NCBI GenBank assembly: GCA_965230525.1
Contig: OZ246008.1
Span: 3,596,001 to 3,660,000, forward strand
Reading direction: 5' to 3'
Length of the DNA: 64,000 nt
Source of the DNA: GCA-002733465 sp965230525
GTDB taxonomy: Bacteria > Pseudomonadota > Gammaproteobacteria > Enterobacterales > Kangiellaceae
Shown: piece after piece, positions 24,720 through 32,767 of the stretch
Position numbering within the stretch: position 1 is the first letter of the stretch
How the letters are laid out: the number at the start of each line of letters is the position of its first letter
Position numbers and translations under genes: made by a program
Notes under the pieces: model-generated
What the model saw: the letters and a program-made list of their open reading frames with translations, nothing else
The model's database searches: none
Told to the model about the DNA's origin: nothing

Positions 24720-26021
24720 ATGCATCTTTCAACACAGGAAATCCCCGTACACAGCCTACAAATAGGCATGTATGTGTCACGGTTAGATGTGCCCTGGGTT
24801 CAGACCCCTTTTCCTATCCAAGGATTTCACATCACCAAACAAGAGCAACTTGATCAGCTCGCGTTATACTGCAACAGAGTTTATGTTGACCGTTTTCTTA
24901 GCAAGGTTGATGTCAAATCAAACCTTTCGCTAAAACCAATCGCAGCAAGTGATAAAAACCTATACGATAGCAAGACTAAGCGTTTGATGTCTGAAAAGGC
25001 GCGCTTTAAACCCGCGGTCGAGCACTATGCTGTTACCACCAAATTGCGAAAGGAAGTGAGTAAGGCTGGGCAAATTTTTGATCAAATCAACGGAGAAATG
25101 GCCTCAATTTTTCGAGATATGATGCAAAACGGCTTTATTAACATCGCCCAAATACGCAGCGCTTCAACTGAAATGGTAAAAAGCGTTGTCAGAAATCCCG
25201 ATGGCTTGGCTTGGCTGTGCAGAATTAGCGCAGAAAACAAAGCACTACACGAACAAGCGGTTCGATCAGCAATCTGGGGTATTATCTTTGGTCGCCACTT
25301 AGGTTTGTCTAAACACGACTTAAGAGATATTGGCACCGCACTACTGCTAGCACCGATTGGAAAATGCAAGCTTCCAAAAGAGCTTTTATTTGGCCAGTTG
25401 ACAGCAGAGGAAGAAACTCTCTATCAAAGCCATGTCAATTTAACACTCGAAGAAACCGAAAAGATGTTTTCATCGAGTCATCAAGTTAACTATATATTGT
25501 CGAGCTATTGTGAGAGAAACAATGGTTCAGGATATCCTAGAAACTTAGTAGGTAATCGAATTCCTTTCCTCGCCCGCGTGGTAGGAATGGCAAACTACTA
25601 TGAAGAGCTAATTAACCCGTTGCCGGGCACTGAAGCACTCACACCCGTTGAAGCAATCTCAAATTTGTACAATGAGCGAGGAAACTTGTTCCAACCTGAG
25701 ATGGTCGAAGCATTTATCCAAGCGATTGGCATCTATCCAACTGGAAGCCTTGTAAAACTGACCAATCAGTCTGTTGGAGTGGTGTTAGAGCAACCAGAAA
25801 ACTCACGGTTACGCCCTAAGATTGTTCTGGTTAAAGATGCCATGGATATCAAACTCGAAAAACCGAAAGTGGTTAATTTGGCTGACAGCCCTACCGACCG
25901 GTTTGGTATGCCACTACAAATTGAAAAGAGTTTGAAAAGCACAGCGCTGGAAATCAACTCGAGAGAATTACATGAAAAACTGTTTAATAACAAGTGGTTA
26001 TCTTTCTTGAACGTCTCTTAA
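24720..26021 (+). CDS. DUF3391 plus degenerate HD-GYP-domain protein
   Basis: This 433-residue protein starts at an ATG with GAGG upstream (a TTG at 24705 is in frame). The N-terminus (IPVHSLQIGMYVSRLD, FPIQGFHI, VYVDRF) is the DUF3391 domain usually attached to cyclic-di-GMP phosphodiesterases of the HD-GYP class. The following domain keeps the shape but not the metal ligands. Where LLHDIGK is expected it has LLLAPIGK, and where HHERxDGSGYP is expected it has SYCERNNGSGYP. It is therefore probably catalytically dead and acts by binding. A strong terminator follows immediately. Confidence 0.87.
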   Translation: MHLSTQEIPVHSLQIGMYVSRLDVPWVQTPFPIQGFHITKQEQLDQLALYCNRVYVDRFLSKVDVKSNLSLKPIAASDKNLYDSKTKRLMSEKARFKPAVEHYAVTTKLRKEVSKAGQIFDQINGEMASIFRDMMQNGFINIAQIRSASTEMVKSVVRNPDGLAWLCRISAENKALHEQAVRSAIWGIIFGRHLGLSKHDLRDIGTALLLAPIGKCKLPKELLFGQLTAEEETLYQSHVNLTLEETEKMFSSSHQVNYILSSYCERNNGSGYPRNLVGNRIPFLARVVGMANYYEELINPLPGTEALTPVEAISNLYNERGNLFQPEMVEAFIQAIGIYPTGSLVKLTNQSVGVVLEQPENSRLRPKIVLVKDAMDIKLEKPKVVNLADSPTDRFGMPLQIEKSLKSTALEINSRELHEKLFNNKWLSFLNVS

Positions 26022-26042
26022 TTTTAAAACTCACTATCAATA

Positions 26043-26072
26043 AAAAAGGGCTGTGTTAACACAGCCCTTTTT
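26043..26072 (+). terminator. Rho-independent terminator after the HD-GYP-like gene
   Basis: A perfect 15-bp inverted repeat starts with five A and ends with five T (GGGCTGTGTT/AACACAGCCC core) and lies 21 bases past the stop codon. Its symmetry makes it usable on both strands. Confidence 0.93.
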
Positions 26073-26080
26073 CGTTTCTA

Positions 26081-26133
26081 TGTCCCGTCCTGAAATAAGT
26101 TGACACTTTGGAGACTTATTTCAGGACGGGACA
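26081..26133. mobile_element. 53-bp MITE-like palindrome with 3-bp flanking repeats
   Basis: Two perfect 20-bp inverted arms, TGTCCCGTCCTG... and its complement, surround a 13-base centre (TGACACTTTGGAG). The element begins TG and ends CA, and it is flanked on both sides by CTA (26078-26080 and 26134-26136), which looks like a target duplication. TG...CA ends with 3-bp duplications are typical of IS3-type insertion sequences, so this may be a minimal deletion derivative. There is no coding capacity. Confidence 0.55.
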
Positions 26134-26202
26134 CTACCTTAATATTTAAACTCGGCACGGCTTGCTGCCAAGTCTTCTTACTAACAACATACTTAATCGA
26201 CG

Positions 26203-26304
26203 TTGATAGCCTTGTGCTGTTCAGATCCTTGGCGTGTTCAGAACCTTGCCCTATTCAGAACCTTGCCCTGTTTAAAACCTTGGCCCGTTCATAACATCGC
26301 TCAG
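26203..26304. repeat. Imperfect 17-bp tandem repeat, about six copies
   Basis: Units of 17 bases resembling TTCAGAACCTTGCCCTG run head to tail. The best copies are at 26220, 26237 and 26254; more degenerate ones are at 26203, 26271 and 26288. It fills much of the gap between the palindrome and the DUF885 gene. A 17-bp period cannot keep a reading frame, so it is most likely noncoding. Confidence 0.8.
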
Positions 26305-26344
26305 TTGCCAAATAGATCATTTTCTCGACTAACATTGAACGACA

Positions 26345-28141
26345 TTAGTTGGACTGCTTTTCTTGTTCAATAAATGCAGTGATCTGCCCTTCAAGTACAT
26401 CCAATGGAATAGAACCATTTGCCAAGATCGCGTCATGAAAACGGCGAATGTCAAAGTTTTTCCCTAGCTCTTTTTCTGCTTTCTTTCTTAGCTCAAGAAT
26501 TTTTAGTTCGCCAATTTTGTAGCTTAAAGCTTGTCCGGGCCAGCTGATATAACGATCGACTTCGGTTCGAATATTATGCTTAGACAATCCGGAGTTTTCT
26601 TCCAATAGTTCGATGGCCTGCTCCCGACTCCAACCAAATGCATGGATACCAGTATCAATCACCAATCGCGCAGCACGCCACATTTCATAAGAAAGCCGAC
26701 CAAAATCACTATAACCGTCTTTATAAAATCCTGCTTCCAAACCGAGTTTCTCGCAATACAAAGCCCAGCCTTCTCCAAACGCTGATAAATAAGAGTATCG
26801 TCGGAACTTTGGTAATCCTTCGAGCTCTTGATTAAGCGCATTTTGCAAATGATGGCCAGGCACGGCTTCGTGCAGCGTTAATGCCTCTAAGACATAAAGT
26901 GGTCGTTTATCAAGCGCGTAAGTATTGACCCAATAAGTGCCTGGTCGCGTGCTGTCTAAGGGCGCGGAAACATATCGGCCGGTGGTGTACTTGGGTGCAA
27001 TTGAATCTGGTACCGGCTCGACGGCATAAGGCTGTCTTGGCAACTTAGTGAAAAAACGCGGTAGTTGACCGTCCATTTTTTTCGAAATATAGGCCGCTTC
27101 TTTTAATAAATCTTCTGCAGTTTTAGCATAAAACTGCGGCGATGTTCTTAAAAATTTCAAAAACTCCTTAAAAGTTCCTTTAAATTCTAACTTTTCAATC
27201 ACCTCTTCCATTTCCGTGCGGATTCGTGCGACTTCGGCTAAACCGATCTCGTGTATTTGTTTTGCGGTTTTATTTCCGGTGGTAAATTCTGCGATCTTTT
27301 GCTGATAGTAGCGTTTCCCCTCTGGAAATTCTGATGCACCTAACGATTGTTTGGTATTTGGCACATACTTTTTATCAAAATAGTTTGCTAGCTCAGCGTA
27401 AGCCGTTATTACTTTCTCCCGAATAACCTGTTTCGCTCTGTTTTTTAACTGGTTTTGCGTTGACTCACTAAAATGATCAGGAAAAGCCTTAAATGGCTGA
27501 TAAAAAACACTTTCGGCAAGGCTGCTTTTAGCGTGCTTGTGTAATACATCTGAAAAGCCAATCATGACGACCGAAGGCATCGAAAAGCCTCTCGACAGGC
27601 CGGCATTCATATTATCAATGTGCTGTTGAAAGTGGTTGGGGACTTTGGCAAGTCTTGCTAGGTAGTTTTGATAATCTTGCTCGGTTTTGAATTCTGTGTT
27701 GACTGGTAATCTAGCGATGCTGGTATGAAAGCCGGAATCAGCCAAAAATGGGATCTGATAGTCTTTGAAAGTTAATGATGATGCACGATTTTCTAATTGT
27801 TGTTTAAAAATCTGATAGTTAATTTGATCTTCGGCAGAGAGCTGTTGGTAAGGAATCTGTTTAAGCTTTGCGATAAAACTTTGAGTGGTTTTAAGCCATT
27901 TTTGCTGTGCTTTTTCCGAAACGTCAGTTAACTGGTCTGCCCTACTCTTATCCCCCATTCGTTGTGCAAATTCGGGAAAACGCTCTATTCGTGACTGCCA
28001 CTCTGCTTCAAAAATCTGATGGAGCTTTTCATGTCGTTCACTGGCAAGTGCCGAGTTTCCAACAACTAACATTGAACAAAGACCAAGCAGGCCGCTAAAT
28101 TTGATTAAGCCAGCTAACAATAGATTTGCAGTGGATCGCAT
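26345..28141 (-). CDS. DUF885-family protein (metallopeptidase-like), exported
   Basis: This 598-residue protein begins at an ATG behind AAAGG. The frame extends 18 codons further, but the chosen start gives a clean signal peptide (LLLAGLIKFSGLLGLCSMLVVGNSALA). DUF885 proteins resemble gluzincin peptidases. The zinc-binding candidate is LHEAVPGHHLQ near residue 425, with a downstream acidic partner in GEGWALYCEKLG. RLVIDTGIHAFGWSREQA and PGQALSYKIGELKI are typical of the family. It should be secreted or periplasmic. The substrate is not known. It is oriented toward the repeat-bearing gap and follows moaB on the same strand, about 95 bases away. Confidence 0.9.
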   Translation of the reverse strand: MRSTANLLLAGLIKFSGLLGLCSMLVVGNSALASERHEKLHQIFEAEWQSRIERFPEFAQRMGDKSRADQLTDVSEKAQQKWLKTTQSFIAKLKQIPYQQLSAEDQINYQIFKQQLENRASSLTFKDYQIPFLADSGFHTSIARLPVNTEFKTEQDYQNYLARLAKVPNHFQQHIDNMNAGLSRGFSMPSVVMIGFSDVLHKHAKSSLAESVFYQPFKAFPDHFSESTQNQLKNRAKQVIREKVITAYAELANYFDKKYVPNTKQSLGASEFPEGKRYYQQKIAEFTTGNKTAKQIHEIGLAEVARIRTEMEEVIEKLEFKGTFKEFLKFLRTSPQFYAKTAEDLLKEAAYISKKMDGQLPRFFTKLPRQPYAVEPVPDSIAPKYTTGRYVSAPLDSTRPGTYWVNTYALDKRPLYVLEALTLHEAVPGHHLQNALNQELEGLPKFRRYSYLSAFGEGWALYCEKLGLEAGFYKDGYSDFGRLSYEMWRAARLVIDTGIHAFGWSREQAIELLEENSGLSKHNIRTEVDRYISWPGQALSYKIGELKILELRKKAEKELGKNFDIRRFHDAILANGSIPLDVLEGQITAFIEQEKQSN

Positions 28142-28235
28142 ATAAGATACCTTTTGCTTTTTATTTATCTTTAACGCCAGTCTCACCAGCGCCAATCGAT
28201 TTTAGATAACTTGCATTAGTGGTCAATTAAGCCCG

Positions 28236-28736
28236 TTAATGCACGCCTGTATTTAACAATTTTACAAAATTACAGGGTTTAAACTCTTCGGTTAGTTGCT
28301 GGTCGATAATTTTTGACCAAGCTGTTTTACAAGCACCTGTCGAGCCCGGCAAACAGAATACCACAGTATTATTGGCCATACCTGCTACAGCTCTGCTTTG
28401 AATGGTCGAGCTGCCAATTTCCTCAAAAGAAACCGCACGAAAGAGCTCTCCAAAGCCTGGCATGGTTTTATCAAATAGTGGCTCAACAGCTTCTGGGGTC
28501 GAATCTCGGCCGTAAAAGCCCGTACCGCCAGTAATAATCGCAACTTGAATGCTCTCATCAGCGATCCAACCTGACAGTACCGCGCGAATTTTGTAGATAT
28601 CATCAATGACTATTTCTCGGGCTTGCAGTTGATGCCCTGCAGCTTGCACCTGCTGTTGCAAGTACTCGCCTGACTTATCTGTTTCTAGAGTTCTTGTATC
28701 TGAAACGGTCAGAATACCGATTTGCAATGCCGCCAC
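28236..28736 (-). CDS. moaB: Molybdopterin biosynthesis protein MoaB
   Basis: This 166-residue MogA/MoaB-fold protein is thought to adenylylate molybdopterin during cofactor assembly. Motifs are ILTVSDTRT, the binding loop AIITGGTGFYGRDSTPEA, MPGFGELFR and FCLPGSTGACKTAW, all landmarks of MoaB. Translation begins at a GTG (28736) with AAGGAA seven bases upstream. No other moa genes are nearby, so the rest of the pathway must be elsewhere. Confidence 0.93.
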   Translation of the reverse strand: MAALQIGILTVSDTRTLETDKSGEYLQQQVQAAGHQLQAREIVIDDIYKIRAVLSGWIADESIQVAIITGGTGFYGRDSTPEAVEPLFDKTMPGFGELFRAVSFEEIGSSTIQSRAVAGMANNTVVFCLPGSTGACKTAWSKIIDQQLTEEFKPCNFVKLLNTGVH

Positions 28737-28893
28737 GTTGGTTCCTTAGTATTAGATTAAACTGGGTAAATGATACCGGCCATTTTAGCGAATGCAAAAG
28801 CCAATGTAATGTTAGTTTAACCACAAGTTGATCGATATCAAGCCTAGCGGTTAATTCTTCTCATTAGCCGATGGAGAGTACAACTGATCAACC

Positions 28894-28921
28894 TTTACTC
28901 TAATTAGATTTCAGGTATACT
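28894..28921 (+). promoter_or_regulatory. Candidate sigma-70 promoter of suhB
   Basis: TTTACT (28894-28899), 16 bases, then TATACT (28916-28921) forms a reasonable promoter about 170 bases before suhB. The remaining 28737-29091 gap shows no gene. Confidence 0.5.
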
Positions 28922-29091
28922 TGCGCCCCGTTAGCCCTAGCAATGAAACAGAGTGCTACTCTGCCGCAGTGCGCTAACTCGCTATTAAACAATTCGATAA
29001 TTCAATCAATGAATATTTCAATATTCATGTATGACGCATATTGCCTTTGAAATTAGATATCTGTAAGGCATATGTAAAGAGGTATACAATC

Positions 29092-29865
29092 ATGCAAGCA
29101 TTACTCACCATCGCGGTTCGGGCGGCTCGAAAAGCCGGCGACTTTATTATTAGAGAAGCTAATCATATTAGCGCCGTCGAAAGTAAATCCGAACATGACT
29201 ACGTAACCAATGTCGATAAAACGGCAGAAAAATTGATTATCGAAACTATCTCCAGCGCTTACCCAGAACACAGCTTTCTTGGTGAAGAAAGCGGTGAATC
29301 AGGCGATAGTGAGTTCCAATGGGTCATCGACCCTATCGATGGAACCACTAATTTCATCCGTAAAATTCCTCATTGGGCTATTTCTATCGCTTGCAAACAC
29401 AAAGGCAGAACTCAAATTGGGGTTGTCTACGATCCCGTTAAAGAAGAGCTGTTTACCGCGGTTAAAGGCCGAGGCGCGCAGTTTGATAACAAAAAAATGC
29501 GAGTCAGCAATACTAAAGGGCTAGAGCACAGCTTGCTAGCCACTGGATTCCCGTTTAGAAATGAAGACAAACTAGCAGAATACCTCGAAGTATTTGCCAA
29601 GCTCTTTCCTCATTGCTCCGATATGCGACGCGCGGGCTCAGCGGCACTTGATTTAGCTTATGTTGCGGCGGGTCGATTCGATGGTTTCTGGGAGTTTGGA
29701 CTAAGTCCTTGGGACACCGCTGCCGGTGCACTATTAGTTGAGGAATCAGGTGGCATGGTAGCGGATATTCAAGGCAACCCAAACTATGAGAAGCAAGGTT
29801 CTATTTTGGCGGCTAATCCCAAGGCATTCAAGGCGATGCTGAAGGTTATCAACCAAAAATCTTGA
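29092..29865 (+). CDS. suhB: Inositol monophosphatase-family protein SuhB
   Basis: SuhB is an inositol-1-monophosphatase that in E. coli also joins the Nus antitermination complex on rRNA. The ATG at 29092 with AGAGG upstream matches the family start (QALLTIAVRAARKAG). The metal and substrate residues appear in GEESGE, WVIDPIDGTTNFI and GLSPWDTAAGALLVEESGG, and LDLAYVAAGRFDG is also typical. It has 257 residues against 267 in E. coli. It immediately precedes iscR, an order also seen in enterobacteria. Confidence 0.95.
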   Translation: MQALLTIAVRAARKAGDFIIREANHISAVESKSEHDYVTNVDKTAEKLIIETISSAYPEHSFLGEESGESGDSEFQWVIDPIDGTTNFIRKIPHWAISIACKHKGRTQIGVVYDPVKEELFTAVKGRGAQFDNKKMRVSNTKGLEHSLLATGFPFRNEDKLAEYLEVFAKLFPHCSDMRRAGSAALDLAYVAAGRFDGFWEFGLSPWDTAAGALLVEESGGMVADIQGNPNYEKQGSILAANPKAFKAMLKVINQKS

Positions 29866-29909
29866 CTTAGATCAAACAGCTATTACAACTGACTAAATAG
29901 CCAGCCACT

Positions 29910-29934
29910 TTACTTGACTATTTTACTAGGTTAT
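29910..29934 (+). promoter_or_regulatory. IscR type-1 binding site in the iscR promoter
   Basis: This 25-base element, built around TTGACTATTTTACTAGG, matches the type-1 IscR consensus ATASYYGACTRWWWYAGTCRRSTAT at 21 of 25 positions by eye. It overlaps a -35-like TTGACT, so holo-IscR bound there should repress the operon. A second, poorer GACTAAATAGCC half-match lies about 20 bases upstream (near 29891). Confidence 0.7.
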
Positions 29935-29984
29935 TAGAGAATGGCGCGCATTCACAACCCGCTTGATTAAATAAAGGTAATGAT

Positions 29985-30446
29985 ATGCGCTTAACCACAA
30001 AGGGTCGTTACGCGGTAACCGCGGTACTAGACCTCGCCTTGCATAGCCAAGAAAAGCCGGTCAACTTAAGTGATATTTCGGAGCGGCAAGCAATTTCTTT
30101 GTCATATCTTGAGCAGTTATTCTCAAAATTACGTAAGAATAATATAGTTAAGAGTATTCGAGGCCCAGGTGGAGGTTATCTACTCAATTCGCCCAAAGAC
30201 GAAATTAGTGTAGCGCATATTATAAATGCAGTTAACGAATCAATTGAATTATCACGCTGTGACGGCAGAGCAAACTGCCATGATGGAAAACAATGCCTTA
30301 CTCACAATTTATGGGTCGACTTAAGCTCGCGTATTAACGAGTTTTTAGACAATATAAGTATTGGTGAATTGATAAGGCAAAATGAACGCCAAGCTGCGCA
30401 AAACGCACGCTCAATGGTTGATAGTATCAGCGTAACAACCGTTTAA
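29985..30446 (+). CDS. iscR: Fe-S cluster-sensing regulator IscR
   Basis: This 153-residue Rrf2-family repressor and activator has a winged helix (MRLTTKGRYAVTAVLDLAL, ISLSYLEQLFSKLRKNNIVKSIRGPGGGY). The [2Fe-2S] ligands fall exactly at the E. coli positions, Cys92, Cys98 and Cys104 with His107, in CDGRANCHDGKQCLTH. It senses the cell's Fe-S demand: holo-IscR represses, and apo-IscR can activate suf promoters. Here it is the first gene of the suf operon rather than of an isc operon. An 80-base gap with a small TTGCTC-ACA-GAGCAA hairpin separates it from sufB. Confidence 0.97.
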   Translation: MRLTTKGRYAVTAVLDLALHSQEKPVNLSDISERQAISLSYLEQLFSKLRKNNIVKSIRGPGGGYLLNSPKDEISVAHIINAVNESIELSRCDGRANCHDGKQCLTHNLWVDLSSRINEFLDNISIGELIRQNERQAAQNARSMVDSISVTTV

Positions 30447-30526
30447 ACTTGCTCACAGAGCAAAATATAACGAGCTCGATTTAACCACAGCTGAAACAAA
30501 AGACAGACTGAAATAGAGAAAAATAT

Positions 30527-31963
30527 ATGTCCGATGTAATAGACGAATATGTAAAAACTGAATACGAAGCGGGTTTTATCACCCAAGTCGACTCGGAAAC
30601 CATCGCGCCTGGAATCAACGAAGATGTTATCCGGTTTATCTCAGCAAAAAAGAAAGAGCCTGACTGGATGCTCGAATGGCGACTAAAAGCCTACCATCTC
30701 TGGAAAGAAATGGCGGAACCTGAGTGGGCTCATTTAAATTACCCAAAGATCAATCTTGATGATGTTTCGTTTTATTCTGCCCCAAAAAGCATGGACAACG
30801 CGCCAAAAAGTTTGGATGAAGTCGACCCTGAGTTAATCGAAACCTACAACAAATTAGGCATTCCTCTGCATGAGCAAGAAGTACTCGCAGGTGTTGCGGT
30901 TGATATCGTATTTGACTCCGTTTCAATCGCAACAACTTTCAAAGAAAAGCTAGCTGATGCAGGTGTGATCTTTTGCCCTATTTCCGAAGCTGTGCATAAA
31001 TATCCCGAGTTAGTTAAAAAGTATTTAGGCAGCGTGGTACCACAAAAAGATAATTACTTTGCCGCACTAAATTGCGCCGTTTTTAGTGACGGATCATTTG
31101 TCTACATTCCGAAAGGCGTTAAATGTCCAATGGAGCTGTCGACTTACTTTCGAATCAACGAAGCTAAAACAGGTCAGTTTGAGCGAACCTTAATCATCGC
31201 TGATGAAGGCAGCCATGTTAGTTATCTTGAAGGTTGTACTGCGCCAATGCGAGATGAAAACCAGCTTCATGCGGCGGTTGTTGAACTCGTTTGTTTAGAC
31301 GATGCAGAAATAAAATATTCTACCGTTCAAAATTGGTACCCTGGCGATGAGAATGGCAATGGTGGTATTTATAACTTTGTCACCAAACGCGGAGTTTGTC
31401 ACAAAAACTCCAAAATATCTTGGACTCAAGTTGAAACTGGTTCCTCAATTACTTGGAAATACCCTTCCGTTGTTTTAAGAGGCGACAACAGTATTGGCGA
31501 ATTTTATTCCGTCGCTTTAACTCGCAACTTCCAACAAGCCGACACCGGCACAAAAATGATTCATATTGGGAAAAATACTAAGTCGACCATTATTTCGAAA
31601 GGAATATCGGCGGGCAAAAGCTCCAATGCTTATCGTGGTCTTGTTCGTATGAGTCCGAGAGCTGATGGCGCTCGAAATTTTACCCAGTGTGACTCACTAC
31701 TCATAGGTGACCAATGCGCCGCGCACACTTTCCCTTACATCGAAAGCAAACATCCGAATGCCATTATTGAGCATGAGGCGACCACCTCCAAAGTAAGTGA
31801 CGATCAACTTTTTCTTTGCCTCCAAAGAGGTATTGAAACTGAAAAAGCAATCTCCATGATTGTTAACGGATTCTGTAAAGAAGTTTTTAAAGAGCTTCCC
31901 ATGGAGTTCGCTGTTGAAGCGGGCAAATTACTCGAGGTTAGCCTTGAGGGTTCGGTTGGTTAA
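30527..31963 (+). CDS. sufB: Fe-S cluster scaffold subunit SufB
   Basis: SufB is the scaffold subunit of the SufBC2D complex on which clusters are assembled. The 478-residue frame has the N-terminal PDWMLEWRLKAY signature, the beta-helix core (AALNCAVFSDGSFVYIPKGV, HVSYLEGCTAP) and the C-terminal QCDSLLIGDQCAAHTFPYIE, which contains the cysteine region implicated in cluster formation. Length compares with about 480-495 in relatives. It is followed by sufC after a 54-base gap. Confidence 0.98.
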   Translation: MSDVIDEYVKTEYEAGFITQVDSETIAPGINEDVIRFISAKKKEPDWMLEWRLKAYHLWKEMAEPEWAHLNYPKINLDDVSFYSAPKSMDNAPKSLDEVDPELIETYNKLGIPLHEQEVLAGVAVDIVFDSVSIATTFKEKLADAGVIFCPISEAVHKYPELVKKYLGSVVPQKDNYFAALNCAVFSDGSFVYIPKGVKCPMELSTYFRINEAKTGQFERTLIIADEGSHVSYLEGCTAPMRDENQLHAAVVELVCLDDAEIKYSTVQNWYPGDENGNGGIYNFVTKRGVCHKNSKISWTQVETGSSITWKYPSVVLRGDNSIGEFYSVALTRNFQQADTGTKMIHIGKNTKSTIISKGISAGKSSNAYRGLVRMSPRADGARNFTQCDSLLIGDQCAAHTFPYIESKHPNAIIEHEATTSKVSDDQLFLCLQRGIETEKAISMIVNGFCKEVFKELPMEFAVEAGKLLEVSLEGSVG

Positions 31964-32017
31964 TCCAATCGTATTGTTAACCACCAACCGAAATTTAAAT
32001 ATCACTGAGAATTATAA

Positions 32018-32761
32018 ATGTTAAGCATTGACAACTTACAAGCCAAAGTAGAAGACAAAGACATTCTTAAAGGACTTTCTCTCGAGGTAAAACCGGGTGA
32101 AATTCACGCAATTATGGGTCCTAATGGTTCTGGAAAAAGTACCCTTGGTTACGTGTTATCAGGTCGCGAAGGCTACCAAGTGAGCGGAGGTAGTGCGAGC
32201 TTAAACGGTGAGGATATTCTTGATATCGAAGCCGATGAACGTGCTAAGAAAGGATTGTTTTTAGCCTTTCAGTACCCTGTCGAGATTCCCGGCGTGAGCA
32301 ACATGGAATTTTTAAAAGCCAGCGTCGATGCGGTGCGAGAATATCAGGGTAAAGAAGCACTTGATACAGTTTCATTTATGAAGCTTGCGCGTGAAAAATG
32401 TGAAGCCGTCAACTTAGACCCAAACTTCCTCAAGCGCGGGGTTAACGAAGGCTTTTCTGGTGGCGAGAAAAAGCGTAATGAAATTATGCAAATGATGTTG
32501 CTGGAGCCGAGCCTATGTATTTTGGATGAGACCGACTCCGGACTTGACATTGATGCTTTGCAGGTCGTTGCCAACGGCGTTAATGCCTGTCGCGATGAAA
32601 ATCGCTCTTTTGTAATAGTGACGCATTATCAACGACTATTAGATTTTATTGTACCCGACAAAGTTCACGTACTTTCTGATGGAAAAATCATCAAGTCAGG
32701 TGGCAAAGAGCTTGCTTTAGAACTTGAAGAAAAAGGTTATAGCTGGATAGCTAAGGCGTAA
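32018..32761 (+). CDS. sufC: Fe-S assembly ATPase SufC
   Basis: This 247-residue ABC-type soluble ATPase drives conformational change in SufB and SufD. Walker A is GPNGSGKST, the signature loop is GFSGGEKKRNE, Walker B is LCILDETDSGLD and the switch region is IVTHYQR. EKKR after SGG and DETDSGLD are diagnostic of SufC within the ABC superfamily. sufD starts seven bases later. Confidence 0.98.
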   Translation: MLSIDNLQAKVEDKDILKGLSLEVKPGEIHAIMGPNGSGKSTLGYVLSGREGYQVSGGSASLNGEDILDIEADERAKKGLFLAFQYPVEIPGVSNMEFLKASVDAVREYQGKEALDTVSFMKLAREKCEAVNLDPNFLKRGVNEGFSGGEKKRNEIMQMMLLEPSLCILDETDSGLDIDALQVVANGVNACRDENRSFVIVTHYQRLLDFIVPDKVHVLSDGKIIKSGGKELALELEEKGYSWIAKA

Positions 32762-32767
32762 ACGACG

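Noticed and set aside
26100..26294. Plus-strand frame of 64 codons over the palindrome arm and 17-bp repeats
   Set aside because: It begins inside the transposon-like palindrome and is made of noncoding repeats whose period breaks codon phase; there is no ribosome site.
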